A stretch of DNA of 64,000 nucleotides from Dolomedes plantarius (GCA_907164885.2 OU015498.1:87753642-87817641); one strand, 5' to 3'; positions 46,738-59,906 are shown, counted from the first letter of the stretch. Made by a program: numbers and translations. The notes: generated by a model from the letters alone, not told the origin.

Positions 46738-49700
46738 GTCTTTTAGTGATGTTTATATCATCTTCCAGATATTTTCTTCGTTGAAAAAAAAAAGCATATA
46801 TCCTATTGGGCTTTCAAAATTTCAATACGGAAAAGAAAGTGAAGGAAGATTAAAAGAAAGAAAATTATAAGAATAAAAAAAATTTCCTGAACTAAATTAT
46901 CCTGAACAAAGTATGTCAGAAAGTTTTAAAAAAGTATTTTCTTATCTCTCTGTTTGTATTTTAAACATTTCTTCATGCGTAACTTTATGAAATATATTAT
47001 CGTATAGATAAAGATAAAAACTACATAGAAGACAGAAGTTTAAAGGGGACACATCAACAGTTAAGCTGCAGAAGACCAAGGAAACGCACGTGAAAAAATT
47101 TGCGAGTAGTAACGCAGTCGGCTTCTGGAGTTATTGTACGTTTAGAAATAAATCCATGGATAACATGTTGGTGAAATGTCTGTTTACCGTAGAAATAAAA
47201 TTTTTTGATAAATTTATCAAATTTTTTATGTGTCCCATAGGAGTCTGAAAAAAAATCTATCGTATCATTTGAACAAATGGCGGAGGTATTTAGTTAGTTA
47301 GATTTGGGTGCATTTGTAAAATGGTGTTAAATGCGCAAGAACCATTATTAGGCCGTGAGAGCTTTAAGATAAATTTGAAAAGGAGAGTCAACCTGTATAT
47401 TCAATATGGGGATGGTTTTGTTTCCCCATTTTTTTTCTTTCTCAAAATTAAGAAAAAATAATCACTGTATTTTCAATGTTACGAAACAATAGTAGAAATT
47501 TGTAGTTAAAATTCCACATACTAATGCTGTTTGATTCTACCACTAATACGTGTTTGCCCGTGAATTTATTACCTATCGAACAACTTCTGGTCAAACGAAA
47601 TTTAAAAAGTATCTCTCTATTCTAAAAAAAAGTAACTGGCGGCGCCGCCGCCGCTGTCAAAAGCTTGTCACGCTATCTCCTCCGAAACCGCTGGGGGTAT
47701 GGGGTCGAGATCGATACCAACAGATGCAGAAAAATGCGGGGAAGAACGTAAGACATGTCTCATCTTCGTCGGACTTTTAGTTTATTTTAATTTTATGTTT
47801 TGTGGAAAAATATTGACTTTTTCATGTTCAGATTACGATAACTCGCCAAAAATTAATCGTAGAATTTTGATCTTTTTACAGTCTAAGACTACAGACATTT
47901 CTCCTTCAAACAAGACCTCATTTGTTTAAAAATAATTTAAAATAGACTAATATTTTCATCAAAATATTAAACCCACTTTTTCGAGAAATATCATCACATA
48001 TGTGGATGTAATATCGATGCTCCTCGAGTTTTTATCTTACAAAGGAAATATTTACATCATCTGGAAGCCGAAAGCTTTCTTATTCATATGAGCCTCATTT
48101 CAAGTCTATATCTTAAATTTTCGATTTTTAATTGAATTTTAAAGCTGAACAGTGATTTCCCTCCGCAGTGATTCCCCTTCAACAGTAAATGGATGGAAGC
48201 TGTTGCATTGCCCGAGAATCAACCCTATGTATCTCGCTATTAGCAACTTATTCCTTCAACTTGCTGTACCATGATTGGCGTTGTGCTAGAGCGCGCTGCT
48301 CGTATGCGATAGATCCCGGTGGACGCTCGTTTTTACTAATTATTCTAAATATTTGAATTTTATTCTTTTAATTCTTATTATATTTTTTATTTTACTTATC
48401 TGAAGAGGGCTTAATTTTTATTTTACTGCTGAGCACATATTTTCTGATGTACATATCTTGCTACTGGAGGTAAAGTCGTAAGACCATCGCATTCCAACAA
48501 ACTCAATATACCTTGACCTTGACCCTAACAGATGAGTGAGCGTAGCGAGCCTAGGGGTTAAGCCCCTAGTCATTATGACAAAGATAAACGAATGCCAGTA
48601 GAGAAACAGAAATGCAAACCCTCCAAGCTTATGAGTATATTATGCGAGAGGAGACAAACGAAAAATTATTGTGGAATTTAAGGAGCTGTGTGCGCCTGTT
48701 TCACAGACACTCATTTTTGTAAACAGTAGCTAATTTAAATCTTCACCATAATGTCAAAGTGGCATACTAAATTTGGAGGTAACAGATTTTAAAAATGGAC
48801 AATAATTTTTTTTTCCAAAAGCTAATATTAATTTAAAATTATGATTGAAAAGCTTATAATTTATAGTCCTCCACAAGTTTAACGTAATATAAAGACCAGT
48901 CCACATTTCAAATGTGATCCATTTCCAGTATGCTGTTACTCAAAGTAACAGCAAATTGGAATTAACTTTGGCAAACGGTATGGCCGTTGACCGTAGCGTT
49001 GTGTTGTTGCTTTGCAACTTTGTAAGTAAAACACCAGTGCTTGGAATGTGCAACTTGAGTATTATATTACTGTTTAAGGGATTTCGCCCCCCACCAAATG
49101 GTATTTTTTTTTTCATATTAACTTCTTGCTAATTTTAATGACTCCCGGTCAAATAATTCGTTTCCATATTCATTGACAGTTTGTGGGCAAAGCTTGAAAT
49201 TAATGGATAAAAAACTGCTTCATAAATTTATCCCTGTTCATTGGAATATTTTACTGGGATAAAACACCAAATTGAATTTTAAAAAAAAACGACAGCATTT
49301 TTTTCGGGATCGCAAGAGAAAATATTCCAAAATTTCATGCGATTCAATCATTTTATTCACGGGATTTATAATATGAACAAATAAAAAAAAAAAAAAACTG
49401 GCATAAGCATTTTTTAAATTATCGTTCGAGTGTTTTCTTATTGGTGGTTGAAAAGAAAAGAAATTTAAATTTACAATCACAGATATGAACAAACCGTTCA
49501 AAGTCATCGCAAAAGCACGCCGAGATATCGCAAGGGCACTGAAAGTAAACACAAAGAACGCTATTAACCTACATTGGGTCTAAAGAACAGCGTAATTTGA
49601 GCAGTAAAACACAGAAGACTCCTAAACAAATAATTGAAATCCGAACCACAGGGATGAAAAGAACTCTTCGAATCGATGCAAGTCGCCATAATCTTAGATC

Positions 49701-49910
49701 GGGGACATCGATAACGTCGAGGCGTCGTGACATCGTTTGGCTGTTTATAAGGGAGCGTCCGCATTCGTGCTAACGATCTGATACACTATCATTCCGTATA
49801 TGACTGATTAACGAGGTGTTGAATGCATGATTGAGACAATTGGAAATTACAGTGCATAGAAAGGCAAGGCTTCCCAAATTCTAATCCTATTATGCTTTAC
49901 GATACTCAGT
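46738..49910. other. Intergenic with a short GC-rich patch
   Basis: GGCGGCGCCGCCGCCGCTG at 47639 is a small GC island in an AT-rich setting. At 48535-48575 GAGCGTAGCGAGC is followed by the hairpin CTAGGGGTTAAGCCCCTAG. No gene or complete element could be delimited. Confidence 0.35.
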
Positions 49911-51109
49911 TTAACCCTTCGCGACAAAATCTGCTATCTGAAGGGATTTTATCGGTCTGAAAGCGTATGACAATATTAAACCATATGCCTATGTAACTTG
50001 AAATATCTAGGGATTAATTCAGCTGAAAAGGAAGATTTTTTTTTTAATGATGGAATCCCTGAAAGGCAGCTCAGCTCGTTCTCTCAAGAAAAATGTGAAA
50101 ATTTCGTCAGCTGAAGATGCAAAAATACTACACAAAGACCATCCAAAAACTGATCGCAAAATACTTAATCGCGAAGGTTAAACAGCAGCAGTGTCCAGAC
50201 GAAAGTTAAATTGAGAATAATTTGTTGAGGGAGAAAGTACAGTGTAGAGAAAAATTCACTAGATATACTAAAAAGTATGGAAACTACAACGTGACTTGGC
50301 ATAGAGGCTACTGGTGTGGGAAAACTTGTATTCATTGATAGTTCAATGGAAAACAAAATGAAAAGAATATTCTCATGGGAAAATATTGTAAAAGGCGCAG
50401 AAGAAGTAAATTTTGGTAGTGACTTTTACTTTGTTGTAGAGCAATAAACTTTAATGTATACGACTCATGCTGTCACTTTAGGACCACTTTATCGTAAGTC
50501 CTACATTGTCAAAAAATCCCTCACAATTCACCAGTTTGAATTTTTAACATTTATGGAAAATACTTGACAGTAGAATAATTAAACTTAAGATACTGAACCC
50601 GGACAATTTAATTTTTTTTTCTTTTTTAAAAGGAAAATCTCTTGTTCTTTGAATATTTCCTATCAAGAACGAAAATAATATACTCAATACCAAGGCGTCG
50701 AAGTGATGCTATTAAGAACCAGGGTTCACCACAAAATATTAAAGATGTTTTTTTAAGTATTCGTTTCAAACCATGCCAATACTTTCACGTAGTTTTGACA
50801 AGCTTTTACATAGTTTTTACATAGTTTTGACAAGCTGATAACTTCAACTTTCAAAGTTTATATTGTTACGAGACTTTTATTTAAATTTTGGTAAAGTACT
50901 TTACATAATTTGCAACTATATGTGCATAGTTTTTGGAGTGGATGTTTTTAAATTTATTATTCTCACTGTATTTAAAACATTAGCAAGAGTGACCATATTT
51001 TTGTCCGCCATACAGCCAATTTCTGTTTAATGTAGAGTTTCAATGTGGAAATCGATAAAACATACCCAAGGCGTTAAATGCAATCGAAGGAAGTCTTACA
51101 AAGGGTTAA
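49911..51109. mobile_element. Possible second piggyBac-type element bounded by TTAACCCTT
   Basis: TTAACCCTTCGCGAC at 49911 resembles the left end of the relic at 4079. AAGGGTTAA at 51101-51109 closes the interval in inverted orientation. Only 9 bp match between the two ends, so the pairing is tentative. The interior holds Tc1-like debris rather than piggyBac coding sequence. Confidence 0.35.
50080..50480 (+). pseudogene. Decayed Tc1-like transposase
   Basis: Across frameshifts and stops one reads TAAVSRRK, then GIEATGVGKLVFIDSSMENK, then FGSDFYFVVEQ followed by a stop and MYTTHAV. These correspond in order to the Tc1-family middle domain (RRKP), the G-VG-LVFIDG strand and the FQQDNDPKHTA catalytic motif. 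In the last motif the expected QDN is VEQ-stop, so the second catalytic aspartate is lost. The N- and C-terminal parts were not found. Confidence 0.65.
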
Positions 51110-51585
51110 ATTTTCAGAGCAGATGTACTGTAAACCATGGAAAACTTAATACTCATAGTATGTTGCGGATAGGGCCACTTTCTTAGGTGCGGCTTCTGAA
51201 GTCTTTCATATGAGGACGCATAAGAAACTGCAAGCACTAACTTTTATTTGCTAACCAACCATTCAGCCAGAACTAGGCTCTATCTGAAGACCTTCACGAT
51301 GGGCAGATCTCACGTTTTAGGAACAGCATAAATAAAACCAATGCAATGCATTGGCCAACTATTAATTTAAAATATTCGGGTAAAACCTATAACTTGAATT
51401 TTTGTTCTTACTAAAGACTAACATTTAAGCGTGTTATGTAAATTCAATGGTACTTTTATTTTATATTCTCTCTTAAATAATTGGAAGACGAGGAAAGAAA
51501 ATTTAATGCCAAAATGCAAAGGACATTTTCTCAAAATTAATTTTTGTTCTCAAATTATACATTTTAGTCTGAAATACATGAAGTA

Positions 51586-52037
51586 TTATAACTAGTAAAA
51601 TATAAATAATTCAACAGAAAAAATATTAAATAACAGGAAGAATGCGATGACAGTCAAACGAAATAAATAGAAATTCTGCACTCAGAGCTACACGCACCAT
51701 AGTTTAGCTCTAAGTGCAGGATTTCTGCTTATTTTCTATTGATTTGACTATCTGTTTCCATGGGGATCTCGGGGCCTTTGGACGTCTTTTGGTGAGACCT
51801 GTATCCTATTCAGAAAGTTCCCCCTTGAGGTAACTGATTCGGTTAGGCCTCCTGATGAAGAGACCGCTCGGTTGCCTCGTTATATGGTTTAGTTCTTATA
51901 CTGCTACAGAATTTTGCATTTATGGTGTGTTTAGCTCTAGGTGTAGGATTTCTATTTATTTCGTTTGACTGTCATTGCATTCTTCCTGTTATTTAACATC
52001 TTTCTCTGTTGAATTATTTATATTTTACTAGTTATAA
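51586..52037. repeat. Inverted repeat of about 100-bp arms with related internal copies
   Basis: The left arm (about 51586-51690) and right arm (about 51937-52037) are inverted copies, sharing TAACTAGTAAAATATAAAT and AATAACAGGAAGAATGC. A further partial copy, TAGCTCTAAGTGCAGGATTT, follows the left arm at about 51704, and a diverged one (CTAGTGCAGATTTTCTGTTA) lies near 52113. The structure suggests a fold-back element that has been re-duplicated. The intervening 51760-51900 is not recognised. Confidence 0.65.
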
Positions 52038-55000
52038 CTGTATGTGTTTTCAGTGTGGGGATTTGTTGCAACTGCGCAATCTTTTATTGAAAATTTTTGA
52101 AATAACTTAACGCTAGTGCAGATTTTCTGTTAATTTCGTTCGGCTGTCTATACCTTCTTTTTGTATATTGGTTTCTTATTTTGTGTTGAATTGTTTACGG
52201 TGTATGGATACATGAAGTATGTAACTCTTCAAACATACTCGCAATTCATACATTATTGCAAAAATACATCGTTTAAACAAATGTATATGAATTTATATTA
52301 CTTATCGCAACTGCGTCTTTAGCTTCTTACCTAACAGCACTGTGAATTTAAAGAAAAGGGGGGGGGGATTTAGAAAGTAGTAGAATCTAAAGAAAGAAAG
52401 ATATTCCAAAAGATATAATGCTATGAAACAAGCTTGATTTCATCATTTGTGAGAAACCGGTTGGGTGCGATTCCACCATAAATAGAAATAAAGAAGCTCA
52501 AATAAAGCTTTCTTTCCAGGAAAACTCATCGCCCGGCAGCTCCAAAAATGAAAGTGCATCAGAAAATAAGCTGAGAGATCGCTCGAATGATTCATCGTTA
52601 GTTCCGTATGGATGATTCCACAGCCGAAAGTAAATTGACTATCGTTCTTGCGATTGGGAAATTCGTTCTACTAGAGGTCGATGAGGGATTTCTAACCAGG
52701 AGACCATGTTGAATAAGAGCAGTCCCAAAAGTGCCGACAATCTCTGAAGGCCGTTTAGCTTTCAGACAGGGTAAACAGAAGTCACCAATAAAGGCCAAGT
52801 GATAGACTCAAATTATATATTGGCTCTACGAAACAATAATGGCAAATAAACGGTAAGATAAAAATTTGGCAACACGCTCGTCATAACGCTTGGATCTGAC
52901 CAATCGGGCATTATTTTCTTGCGTGTGTCACTTATGCCTCACGCAACCAACTGCTGCGAAACTTTGGTAGCCAGAGATTTAGATGACAGCCCGTTCACTT
53001 GCGACTGATATTCAACCATAAATTTTGCCAACTAAAGAGCTTGAGTTTGGATTAACATTACGACTGTGTGTAACTGTAATGAATATACCCAGATCTTCCC
53101 TACATGTGAATGAAATAATTCCCTACAAAGAAAGAAAGAACTAAAATGAAATGATGAAAAACTTCGTTGACTAATTTCACAATCGTAAAATACGGCATGT
53201 GTAACAGAGCGGAAAAATTATTGCATCAAATTCTACATGGTTTAATATGAATTATATATAAAAAATAATACCGAAAAAAAAAAACAGTTTTCACGAGATT
53301 GATTTTGAAAGGGAAACACACACGCATATCTCAAAACTGATACCGCGATATAAATGCTGGAAATAAGTTAACGGAATTTCGGTAATAAATCTTTTCGATT
53401 ATCTAGTTGACGGATAGTCGTCAAATTCAATTGCTATTCTGGCCATACTATTAAAAAAAAAGCGAAGGTCATACGTTTCACTACATTAAGATTGATTCAA
53501 ACGTAAAACTACTATAAGCATTTAAAAAAAAAAAAAAGTCAAATTGCGTCACGATTGTAAATGTTTCCCCATTTTTAATGTAATTTTGAAAAACGCAATA
53601 ACTTCTCCTATAATACTCTTTTCCTCATCGAGTGATCCCAGTGTCCCCTTGGTCCAAAAGTATGTCACTGTGACATTGCATCCTTTCACCGACAGCAACA
53701 AGGTAGACAACCGACGATCAGCTACATCGAGAGTGATGAATAGAATGGTCACGCGACAAATCCTTCCCCCCGAAAAAGTAACCTCGAAAAAGATACGTTC
53801 AGAGAGCCGTGACGGGCACTGATTTAGCCAACGTTGCATGATGCTCGTTATTTCGAACGACATGGCTCAGTTAAAGGGGCTTGACTACCATGTTCCGCTC
53901 TATTGGAAGAAAATGGATACAGCCATATGTAATGTTATGACGTTGCCACGATTATCCCATGTTGTGTAATGTACGTATAGAGTGAAACCAGCTGAAACTC
54001 AATCTGTGATATCCAAAGAACGGTCGACATGAAAAGGTTTTTTTATATGATTAAAAATATTCTCCCTTATTTGGTTCTGCAATGTCCATCAACCAAAGAA
54101 ATTCTACCTGGTACAGTCTATACTTTTAGCGGGCCCGAATATTTCTTTTAGCTATCAGAATTTCGTTAAATATAGCGTTCTAAAAAAGTTTTCAATACGA
54201 GCCTATTATTGCTGTGTTTTACTGTATTATCACAGTCCATTTACGAGTTAAATGGCCCTTCGAATAAAAAGTTCCACAAAGTAACACAATTTGCAGTTTT
54301 ATTGTTACGACGGTGAAATAAGACGTCATACTTGCCTATCTTGGTGACAAAGTTGGAGATAATCTACATTGGTTAATATGGTCTTAATGATTTTTTTTAT
54401 ATTATTTACTTCAAATGGCAGGCAAAATACAACGAAACAAAAAAGGATAGATAGGAAATTCAGCATTTGCCCAAAAGTTCTCTCGCTCGCCAATACCGCT
54501 TGAATATATCTCCAGCAGAAAAAGCTGGGCAGCGGTGCAAATGCAGGATATCTATTTCCTCAGATGAATTGCACAGGGGTAAGGTGTTGCAAATATGCTT
54601 ATCTTGAACACGCGCTTAGCAAGGCAGTCATGGCCTGTGATCAGGCGAAAAGACGCTACAGCATCACACCTGGGGGCATCTGGGACATATCTCATGTTAT
54701 CAAGCCAGGTCTTATTGCGATTTCCATCAATCGTATTTGGTCTTAGTGTTCACTTACATGCTCATAGGCGGAAGTTATAGTTAATATTTATATCTACTTG
54801 TTTATTAGCCTTGAGGCTTACATACATAAATATTATATATGCATTTTTTCGGCTGCCTTGATTTTTGTTGGTTAAAATTGCCCAAAGTAAACTAAGCAAT
54901 ACCGATTTCTTGTTGTTATTTAACTCAAAATCAATTAGAAATGCTTAAGGGAGTTTGTATTTTTATTATTACTTAAATAAGCACTAATTTTACGATTATG

Positions 55001-55121
55001 TCAGACTGTAGAATTTTCTAGAGGTCTTAAGAGTTATTTTGGGATTAACAGCTTTCAAGTTTTCATGGAGATTGCAGATAAGTCCTAAAAAGCAAAAATT
55101 TGTGTGTATTAAAATATTTTC
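52038..55121. other. Intergenic, no supported gene
   Basis: Opposed open frames of 92 and 104 codons overlap at 53544-53863; neither has a recognisable motif, and such overlap is usual for chance frames. No repeat with clear ends was identified. Confidence 0.35.
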
Positions 55122-55452
55122 AGAATCCGTCAGAACTCTGAAAAAACTTCTACACGATTAAATGTCTAATCTCTCAAATTTACGAGAGAAATCTGTTGGG
55201 CTTGGTCACTCTTCCTCTCGGTATTACTCCTGCATGGGTGTCTACCGGATCTGATTTGAACTAATTGGGATGATATTTACAGAATCCGTCTGACGGATTT
55301 TTACAAGAATCCGTAGGAACTCTGAAGAAATTTCTACACGATTAAACATGCAATCCCTCAAATTTACGAGAGAAATTTTCTGGGCGCTCTTCCTTTCGGT
55401 GTTACTCCTACATAGATGTCTACCGGATCTGATTTGAACTTATTAGGATGAC
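55122..55452. repeat. Imperfect tandem duplication, period about 184 bp
   Basis: AGAATCCGT..GAACTCTGAA, CTACACGATTAAA, TCAAATTTACGAGAGAAAT, TCTACCGGATCTGATTTGAA and GGATGA appear in the same order at 55122-55272 and 55306-55452. The copies differ by substitutions and small indels. A short palindrome, AATCCGTCTGACGGATT, lies at the junction near 55282. Confidence 0.8.
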
Positions 55453-56147
55453 TCGTTTTCTTTCAACCATCGCGTAATGACAATCCAGGTTCAAGAGTCT
55501 GCCTTTGAATAGCTGTTGGAAACAAAAACAGAACTTTCAACAACAGGATTGAATGTTACCCACCCAACCCACTTAAAACTGCATAAAATGTACATATCAT
55601 GATCCGAATTTCCATTCTCCATATTACCTCTGAAGTTGCATATTTTGCAGTCGCTAACAGCAGGGATGAAAAGTTTTAAAAAATCCACGAGGCTCTGCCC
55701 TATTAGTTACTTTCTTATCCCGGTGCGGAAAATAACTGATGAGGCTGAACGTTATGTAGAACTTATCATGAGGATAATCTGCCATTCACATCCTATTTTT
55801 GGTTGCTACTGAATTACGGAAGTACGTTACTGTAGATGAAACAACATTACTCTCTGCAATCAGTTTGAAGGTGAAACAGTTTTGGGCATAAAAGTAGCAA
55901 TACCCATTACATATGCACTTTTGGATACTTAACACTGTCTGAGACGCCATAAATGTAGGTTTTTGTTCAATTTGCGTAATCCTTTATACAACGATGAGAT
56001 TGTAAAATGCCTCCGGTTATATTTTCAAACCACATTTAAAGCTCAATGATTTCCAGTCATACTCATCTCTCTTCAGGGTTATTAGCCCAAAAGAAATGAA
56101 AGCTTCCCAAAATCTTATAAAATGTTTGGTTTAGGTATAAAATTCAT

Positions 56148-56439
56148 GTCACCCAGTGGCTAAGTGGTTAAGGCACCAGCCTGCCACGCCGGAGCGCTGG
56201 TTCGATTCCCGCATAAGACTTGCATAAGACTTGGTTGTATTCTGGGGAACCGGTCAGTCTTCTGCCTGCAAAAGGAGCCCGTCTAGAAAGGGGAGATAAT
56301 AGTCCATCGCCGGTGTCATCGTTTGTTAATAAAAATTCTTCTGCGATTGCGTTATTTGTGTTTCTATTTCCTTGTACTCATATGTACACCGGACTGGGGT
56401 ATAATGTCGTCAGCCCCAGGGACATTAGCCAAAAATAAA
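56148..56439 (+). repeat. tRNA-Gly-derived SINE with 11-bp target duplication
   Basis: The head reads CCCAGTGGCTAAGTGG (box A), CAGCCTGCCACGCCGG (matching the tRNA-Gly GCC anticodon arm) and GCTGGTTCGATTCCCG (box B). A unique body and an A-rich tail follow. ATAAAATTCAT occurs exactly at 56137-56147 and 56440-56450, the duplication made on insertion. Confidence 0.85.
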
Positions 56440-57286
56440 ATAAAATTCATAATGCTTGCTCTACATACAACTATCGCGTTATTTTCCGTAATCGAACTGA
56501 TGCCGGAATATATTTTTCACGGATATTTAAAATGGTTGTATATTTGTTAATTTAGTAGATGCGTATAGTTCGTCTAACTTTACAGTGTTATGTTAAGCTT
56601 TAAAATGGGAACAAAATCCACAATAAATTTTTGACAGAAACTGATGTTTTCCAGCTTAAATCTCTCCGTTTTCTGTCAGGTTTCGAATTCTTCAGCTCAT
56701 CAAGGGGGTTGGTTGTTAAAGTTAAGAGGAAAAAAAACTTTTATTTTAAATCAAAATTTTTAAAAAAATATTAAATAAAAATCTGTAGTTTTAATTTAAG
56801 AATTTAAATGCCATTTTAGCGATGAAAATACTAGCAGCAGAAGTAATTTTAATATTTCTTCTGGAAAATGATGCATTTCTAAAATATAATGCATGCTTAT
56901 ATTTTTGGATAGTACTTGTGAAAGATGTATATTTTGAGAGAAAAGCAATATGTTGTTGCAAGTTTTGAAAATTATAGCAATTAACAATTAATATTATAAA
57001 TTGCCATTAACAATTAATATTATAATAGTTTTTAAATGGCTATAAATTATCACGTTTTAATAAAGTTTTTTTTTAAAGTGCAAACAATTCAGTTTTAGTT
57101 TTGAGAATTTTGTTTAATCTGAAAGCGAATCCGTAACAAATATAATTTTCGTCCCCGCTGACCCTAACCTTTCTCCCCCAAGTACTGATAATAGACTCAT
57201 CGGAATTCAGGAAGGAAGGAGAGTCCCGGACGAGACAATGAGTGTATGTGTAAGTGTCGAAATAACTGGTGTTAACAATGTAATCG

Positions 57287-57623
57287 GGGCTCGAGATAGC
57301 CTTGTGGTAGCGTGCCGGCTTCCGGTGCTGAGGGTGCTCGGATCGAATACCGACACGCGCCATGAAATACCTCCGTGTTTAAGATCGGATATGGGCACGT
57401 TAAATACGTAGACTGGAATGTCTTTCTATGAGATCAGATAGGGTGAAAGATGGTGCGATCCTTCCAGATGTCGCCCCTGGGGGTGCTCGGCCAAAATTGA
57501 GGTGGCAACTAGCTAAGACGGACTCTTGTGGTGCTATTATAAACCGGAGCCACACTTCTCAGCCCGAAGTCTGTATGGACCTGGTCTGAAACTTCCTGCC
57601 AGGGAGCCATTAGAAACAACAAC
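57287..57623 (+). repeat. tRNA-derived SINE ending in (CAA)n
   Basis: GATAGCCTTGTGGTAGCG serves as box A and GCTCGGATCGAATACCG as box B. A body of about 250 bp ends AAACAACAACAA. The flanks AATGTAATCG (57277-57286) and AATATAATCG (57624-57633) agree at nine of ten bases, consistent with a target duplication. The truncated repeat near 2935 appears to be a relative. Confidence 0.8.
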
Positions 57624-57633
57624 AATATAATCG

Positions 57634-58097
57634 AGTGTATGTGTTCCTATAACTGTGTGTGTTCTTAATGAGACAAGGGACCTACAACCTTGTTTTTTTT
57701 TAAATTTTCAATATTTACTCTATTAACAAAATGAGAATAAGCAGTATAATTTGTACTTTATTAAAGACACTTAAAAATTATATATAAGTATTATGTGGAA
57801 GAATAGGACTGTTTTTGAAAAAAATTCTTCAAAAATGCTAGAATTTTTCAAAATGCTCCATGCCTATTAATTTTCTTCTGATTTTTCCCAAATTTCTCAG
57901 GAATGTTATTTGAAGTTTTTGGTCACAAAACTGTGCATCATCCTTTGTAACCACAAATATTTTTCAAATTTATAGATCATGAAATAAAGTAAAGCATGCA
58001 AAAACATTAAAAAATAATAAGTAAATTAATAAAAATATATACTTATGACTTTCTGGATTCATACAAAAAAAAAAGAAATTGAATGCACAATTATGTT

Positions 58098-58133
<36 letters not shown>

Positions 58134-58824
58134 AAACTAATATTAAAAAAATTAAGGTTTTAAATTATATGGAATGCGCATGGAGCATTTTGAAAAATAC
58201 TATCATTTTTGAAAAAAATTTTGGAAAATAGGCATTGTTCTGCCAAAAAATCCTTATTTTGAATTCTAAGGGTCTTCAATGTTGTAAAAAATAATATTAA
58301 TTATTTTCATTCTATACATAGAATTAAAAGTTGAAAATTAAAAAATTCTTCGAGGATGAATGTCACTTGTCCCCTTAAATTGTGATCGCCCGTTGTGTAC
58401 ATTTATTTTATATCAAGATGTCCTGTGTAATAAAGTCCAGGTCCAGCCAGCCGAATGTCGTTATTTACTCAAATTAGTACATTTGCCATAAATGAGATGT
58501 TATTTATGTGAGAGAAAAAAAAAATTATTTAGCTCAGCATTTATAAGCTATGTTATGATTAAAAGCGAAGACAAGTTTTAAATATTTGATCCACATTAAA
58601 AAAAAATGTGTCTACTTACGTGGCATTTTAACATTAGCATAATGTAGCATTGATACTCCTATTCGCTACAGATGCGAAAAATGTAAAGTTTATTGTTTAA
58701 ATTTCTATTGAATTGATACGGATTCTATCAATTTATTTTGAATATTTTTCTTCTAAATTGGAAATTGTAAAAGTTAGGAGAGGTTGATTGGAGGTTTTTG
58801 AAATGTTATCTGTTAGTCGTATTT
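57634..58824. other. Intergenic with a TA microsatellite
   Basis: AT-rich sequence with (TA)n at about 58101-58130. No gene is seen. Confidence 0.4.
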
Positions 58825-58835
58825 CATTGTGGAAT

Positions 58836-59018
58836 AGACCAGATGATGGCCAAATGGGTACGGCGCTGGCATTCGGTTCCGATCCTGTGGGTTCGAGTCC
58901 TACTGTTGGCATGAATGTTTGTAGCCGTTCGGAATCGGCTTTAAACTGTAGGTCCCGGTCTAATTAGCCCTCGTGTAGCATAAAGTTGACTAGCGCTCCA
59001 AACGAAACCAAACCATCC
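58836..59018 (+). repeat. Full-length tRNA-derived SINE with perfect 11-bp target duplication
   Basis: GATGGCCAAATGGGTACGGC (box A) and GTGGGTTCGAGTCCTACTG (box B) are followed by TGTAGCCGTTCGGAATCGG, CCCGGTCTAATTAGCCCTCG and a CCAAACGAAACCAAACC tail. CATTGTGGAAT flanks it exactly at 58825-58835 and 59019-59029. It is about 183 bp and appears to be the reference copy for repeats at 25851, 39170 and, less closely, 39440. Confidence 0.88.
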
Positions 59019-59589
59019 CATTGTGGAATTAAAAAAATATTTTCAAATTGTAACTCATCAAAATTGATTTACGATTCTAAGAGTTTATAAGTAGTACCAA
59101 TACATTCCTAGTTGACTTAGCTTTGATTATAAACAGAAAAAAAAGGAAATATGAAAAAAATTAAACATAATTAGGCACCTGCTGCTCTTCACGTGATCAT
59201 AAGATTTCATAAACATGTACCAGCATTTGTTTGCTTTTAATTTTGTTGTAAATTTATTCTTTGACTCGGTTCTTCAATTCTGTAGGCTTTGTTATTTACT
59301 AGAATCAATTTCAGTAGATCACGAAATCACTACCCCTTAAATACTCAATTAGGTATGGTAAAAAAGGCGCTTGAATTTTTAAATTCGCAGTTACTCTAGT
59401 TGAAGTGTATCAAAAGGATTTTAACGTAGGATTACGTTCCTCCATAACGGTCCTCCGGAAAGCAAAATTTCAGATGTCCTGCGTCGCAAGTTATAATTTT
59501 GGCAGCGCGCCAAACTCAGTCTGTATCGCTTGGGGAAGCAGTAAAACGTTAACAGAAAAATACCAAAATACGTCAAAATTTTGACTGTC

Positions 59590-59906
59590 CCCCCCCACAT
59601 ACATATATACATACATGCATACATATACATACATATATACACACATATATACATAATACATACATACATATATACATCATACATATATACATACATACAT
59701 ACACGTGCATGCATACACACATATATACATAATACATACATACATCATATATACATAATACATACATAATACACACATATACATACATACACACACATAT
59801 ACATATACATACATGCATACACATATATACATAATACATACATATACATACATGCATACACACATATATACATAATACATACATGTACATACATAATACA
59901 TAAATA
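59590..59906. repeat. TACATA-type microsatellite
   Basis: Imperfect arrays of ATACATACAT and ATACACACAT units run up to the first Tc1 element. The long frames here coding for Tyr, Ile, His, Cys and Met are artefacts of the repeat. Confidence 0.9.

Noticed and set aside
48535..48575. Helitron 3' end (hairpin CTAGGGG..CCCCTAG)
   Set aside because: The hairpin is present but the spacing to a CTRR terminus and an A|T insertion site do not fit.
53544..53863. Overlapping 92- and 104-codon frames on opposite strands
   Set aside because: Neither has motif, splice or codon support; opposed frames over one GC-richer patch are expected by chance.
44936..56450. CRISPR-like or prokaryotic arrays
   Set aside because: The spaced repeats in this half are MITEs, SINEs or tandem duplications; no regular repeat-spacer pattern exists.
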